A stretch of DNA of 64,000 nucleotides, taken from Siphonodentalium dalli (Eukaryota > Mollusca > Scaphopoda > Gadilida > Siphonodentaliidae). Location of the stretch: positions 205,958,750-206,022,749 of the forward strand of contig CP136069.1 in NCBI GenBank assembly GCA_032622095.1, in the 5' to 3' direction. Below are positions 60,470 through 64,000 of this stretch, in pieces. The translations under genes and the position numbers were made by a program. Under the pieces are notes generated by a model that was not told the origin of the DNA, did not search any database, and saw only the letters and a list, made by a program, of their open reading frames with translations. The first letter of the stretch is position 1. Each line of letters begins with the position of its first letter.

Positions 60470-62640
60470 ATCGTTTCTTTTATTTGTGAACATTCCATCT
60501 CAAATAGACCAAAAGAAACAATAAATTTTATCTAATATGGCTTCCAAAACGAAAATGGTAGACTCTGCCCAGCTTATCACATAATGGAAGTTGTGAGTGG
60601 TGGATGCAGTTGATAGTTGGCTCATATACATGTATGTGGCTCATATACATCAAAACTATTTATTTTCAATCTTTTGGTGGCTTCCCGCGGGTTGACAAAA
60701 TATTGACCCATCAGTGCTATAATGTCGTATATCCATTATGGCGGGAAATGAGTATTTGATACCATTCGAATCGTGAGAAAACATCCAATCCGATGGGCCA
60801 AACTGTCCTTGCATTGGATGACAAATATTCGCACAAACCAGTGAAGCAAATGTCGTATATCCAGCGATCTTTACAATTATTCGTACTATGAGGTCGTATG
60901 TCCAACAGCAGCCAATCGGACGCTTCAGGTTGTCCACGTGACTTCTGTTTTGTGTTTGTGAATTCTAAAATGTGTGCTATATGGCAGTATCTCCATGTTA
61001 GTCGCGTGATCATTTGGTGATTTAAATTTTGTGATTGTTCCACACATTTCTGTATGATGATGCACATGGGTGAATTTTCATAGTGTAGAATAGGCACTTT
61101 TTAGTTCATAGACACATGCGATTGCCACCATATTTAGCTTAATCTGCATTTATTAGCACAACTTCATTATAGCACGGAAACGAATCGTCGCTGGCATACG
61201 TAAAATGTCATATCTCCAAACAAGCTATTGCTTTTTAAAAGAAAACGAGGGAATAAACAGAAAACAATATGTGGTTCAATGAACAGCTAATGTCAGTTTT
61301 CATTGGGATAAATACAACAATACGTCATGCTTTGTCAACATTAGGAGAAATGTTGTCTAAAAACTTCAACCTTCATTTTATCGGAAAGTTGAAAATGTGG
61401 GTTACATTATAGCACTGATGCGACGAAATATTAACTATTCGGGCTCGGCCATCATTTTCAAGTTTAAAGCTGGAACTAAATGTAGCCCATGGATTCCCCA
61501 TTTCGACATGTAAGAAAAGTAGTTTTACTCTGATCTCTTCCCAGATATCAACTCTCCGGTAAATGGTGATCTCTTATGTTCTAGAAAATACGTGTGCCAA
61601 ATACATATATGTATGAAGAAACTATTCCCATACATTGTTTACACATCGACTCCGTAAGTATGTGGAGGTTTTCTTGGACAAGCGGGATTTTCAAACCTCG
61701 AAACCGTCCGTACAAACAATAAAAATTAATAGGAAATGACGTTGGATGTAGGTATAGAGTACGTCGTCCGCCTGAAATAGTTTCGTGTCATTAATTTGCA
61801 CATAGTTCGTGCTCTGATGAGCATGGATGAACGCCTTATGTGGCAGTTTGATTGTCTAACATCCGGAAAATAACATGTTCATTGTTCACATTTCTTAGAC
61901 AAACATGTTGTTAATCACCATCTTCATGTGGCATTTCTATCCAATGACAACCTTGAAATGCCAGTTAATCAAGCTAAATGGTTGATACCTTTACGCCTAC
62001 GGGTCAGATCCAGCCGTGACGCACATTGTGTCTACATATCATTGATGAAATTCACTAAATGTGTAGAAGTTATAGGTGCGTCTATATATGTACTAGAATG
62101 TTTCTATCCACATGTATATACCCACAATCGCATGACACGGAATTGTCACATAAAGTGTGAAGGGTATACAATGTACGTGCGAATTTTCATTTTTCCTCTT
62201 GATATTGAAGAAAATAATATTACTTTGAAACTCTCCAGCTCCGATAACCAACTTGCCCACCAATTAAGTAAACCCCAGATTATTTGCTTTTCCCTCCTGT
62301 CCTTTTCACTTTCGCCAGCACTGGAAAACCTATTATAGCCTGATGCTTCCGTACTAGACCACCGATGCCCATATAATTGATGTTCCGAATAGTCGTTATA
62401 AGTAGAAATGTTGACACTGTGTTTTCAAATAATCCAGATTCGTAGCAATTTAATTTATTTGTAATTAATTTCCAGATAGTCCCTCGTAATAAGTGGACAT
62501 CGTGTTGGTTCCTTCAGTAGATACTGCTTAGTTGGAACATTTCGGGCTGAACTGATTGTGGTAGTAGATTATTGGCAACATGTTTAATAGGTCTGTCATC
62601 GTTAGCTCACAACCGAAGTGTTGTTTCGGCTTTCCTCTGA
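60470..62640. other. Interior of the 4.3-kb transposon, no gene recognised
   Basis: Longest frames are 61097-60717 (minus, 126 codons) and 61928-62338 (plus, 136 codons). Neither shows a domain I recognise or a transposase signature. The DNA is AT-rich and may be captured host sequence. Confidence 0.4.
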
Positions 62641-62984
62641 GCAGAACTTAAATTTCGACAATTTTCGGTGGCCATTTTGGTAACCATCTTAGCATTTTGA
62701 ATCGTGATTGGCTACTCATACCCACAAAAAACATTGATTTCAATCAATGATGTGTATTGGTGCCGAATTGGCGTTTTGTCGAATGGGTTTTCGTGAATAA
62801 CTACATATTTGCCATTTTCATTATTATTGGCGACCATGTTGGACGCCATCTTGAATTCTGTATTTTCCCAAAAGCGGATTTTAGCGGATTTTGGATATGT
62901 TATACACGAGATTCTCCCGCGTCGAATGACAACAAAACCGTTTCTTTACCAATTCCTTCTGGGTCTAACCCTCTGACGACCATT

Positions 62985-63692
62985 CTAAATATCTGCCATT
63001 TTCCATATTTTGACCGCCATTTTGGCAGCCATTTTAAGACAAAGCGCCAATTTGGGTTTCATTGAATTGGAGCAATTATAGATAATGGTATGCCCAACTT
63101 ACATTGTACAGTTCTGTCCATTTCTTGTTGATATACGACTGGAATCCCAATGGCGATATTTGTGGAATTTTATACCGCGTTCTGTAAAATCAAATTTTTG
63201 AGGGTGTATATGAGTCTGGGACCCCATTTATGGTATCTTTCATTGCTCCAATGATGAATTAACATGAATATGACTAATCAATGTCGCCAGTCTGAACCAT
63301 TATCAAACAACAGGAATTGATCTTTAAGATATTAGGCAAAAATTTCAAATTTTCGAGTTTAGGCCACCATTTTGGCAGCCATCTGGGGCGAGGGGTTCCA
63401 TTTTTTCTATAGATATGTGGCATAATACTTTACCTTCGCAAAAATGTATACATTTGTATTAATATGGCAACATTTGTTCTCATTATGTCGAATTAATCCC
63501 AGTCAGAATCTCTTTTGACTAATGGCGGCCATGTTGAACGCCATCTTGGATCCTGGATTTTGCCCAAAGCGGATTTTAGCGGATTTTGGATATGTTGTAG
63601 CAGAGATTCTCCCGGGTTGAATGACACCGAGATCGCTTCTATACCAATTTCTTCTGGGTTGACCCCTTTTTTTGCGTACCACGACCACACTA
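62985..63692 (-). repeat. Right arm of the 4.3-kb transposon
   Basis: Inverse of 59382-60050, with indels and substitutions. Includes CAAGCGCC-type spacing changes, the ACCGCGTTCTGTAAAATC block and the terminal ACGACCACACTA. Confidence 0.85.
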
Positions 63693-63695
63693 AAC

Positions 63696-64000
63696 GGACT
63701 CTCACCAGCTTCTTCATCGTAAATCTTTCCATCCGCCAAAACTTTTCAATGGATTGATTAAATCTCAAATCATTCGATACCACCGGAACTGCACGAACAG
63801 AAGCGACCTAAATCAAGCTTGTTCAGTGCTGTTCCAGGCTTTACGACCGCGCGGCTACTCTTGTAGATTACTGCGCCAAGTAAAGTCCGAAACTCTCAGA
63901 GAATTAGAATCGTTACGCCATGACCCAACATCGACTGAGCCAACAAGGATACGGCACAACCGGCCGGTGTTGGGTAATGGTTCAGCCTCATTTTGTCACA
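63696..64000 (+). pseudogene. Penelope-like element, continuation after the insertion
   Basis: Directly after the right AAC the frame reads DSHQLLHRKSFHP, then LIKSQIIRYHRNC, and RPRGYS with KSETLREL further on. This is the thumb and connector of Penelope-like reverse transcriptase expected to follow the KPT at 59381. It stays open to the window end. The GIY-YIG domain, if present, is outside. Confidence 0.88.

Larger units (their letters stand above)
59382..63692. mobile_element. 4,311-bp inverted-repeat DNA transposon nested in Penelope
   Basis: Ends are TAGTGTGGTCGT and its inverse ACGACCACACTA, with subterminal similarity continuing for ~700 bp (59382-~60050 against ~62985-63692). AAC flanks both sides. 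The interior has no recognised transposase, so it appears non-autonomous. A second, diverged right terminus of the same family (CGACCATTCTA at ~62982) lies just inside the right arm, so a relative is nested in it or the element is compound. The 3-bp duplication is compatible with several superfamilies; TAG...CTA ends do not match those I know well, so I leave it unassigned. Confidence 0.85.

Noticed and set aside
61928-62338. 136-codon frame as the transposase of the 4.3-kb element
   Set aside because: No DDE-type spacing, zinc-finger or other transposase signature; too short and AT-biased to claim.

Overview
The window is repeat-dominated, AT-rich, intron-bearing eukaryotic DNA. There are no bacterial-style operons, and I see no rRNA, tRNA or CRISPR. 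The host is most likely a lophotrochozoan invertebrate, perhaps a mollusc. That is inference only, from a Mab-21/cGAS-like gene, a Penelope-like retroelement, Helitrons with internal minisatellites, and transposon proteins of a type I associate with molluscs and other marine invertebrates. No species can be named.

Layout. (1) About 0.4-10.9 kb is one large DNA transposon bounded by inverted arms of about 640 bp. It holds two decayed, convergent genes of the same broad protein class, with FEN/XPG-nuclease-like motifs; Academ-like is my best guess. (2) 11.3-14.4 kb is a head-to-tail train of non-autonomous Helitron-like elements of at least two families. (3) 16.9-21.6 kb holds three unrelated satellite arrays (29-bp, 17-bp, and mixed 57/39-bp). 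(4) About 22.7-43.5 kb is a large tandem duplication. It has one old partial unit, two nearly identical units of about 6.04 kb, a third of about 5.5 kb and a decayed fragment, and each full unit carries foldback hairpins. (5) 43.7-44.6 kb is a 60-bp minisatellite. (6) 44.8-46.0 kb (minus strand) is an intact Mab-21/cGAS-like nucleotidyltransferase exon, the best host gene here. (7) 47.0-50.8 kb is an inverted-arm element whose left arm is split by three tandem Helitrons; the other arm supplies an internal empty-site comparison. (8) 51.4-54.2 kb is repeat-derived, with units of about 270 bp, a divergent copy of the arm found at 59 kb, and a Helitron-like 3' end. (9) 54.2-55.25 kb (minus strand) is an unrecognised multi-pass membrane protein exon. 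(10) 55.7-56.7 kb is a further minisatellite. (11) 58.0-64.0 kb is a Penelope-like reverse transcriptase gene split by a 4,311-bp inverted-repeat transposon with a clean 3-bp AAC target duplication; the Penelope reading frame resumes on the far side.

No pathway is encoded. The two host-gene candidates are separate exons on the minus strand. Nearly everything else is mobile or tandemly repeated DNA, much of it nested, so relative insertion order can be read directly.
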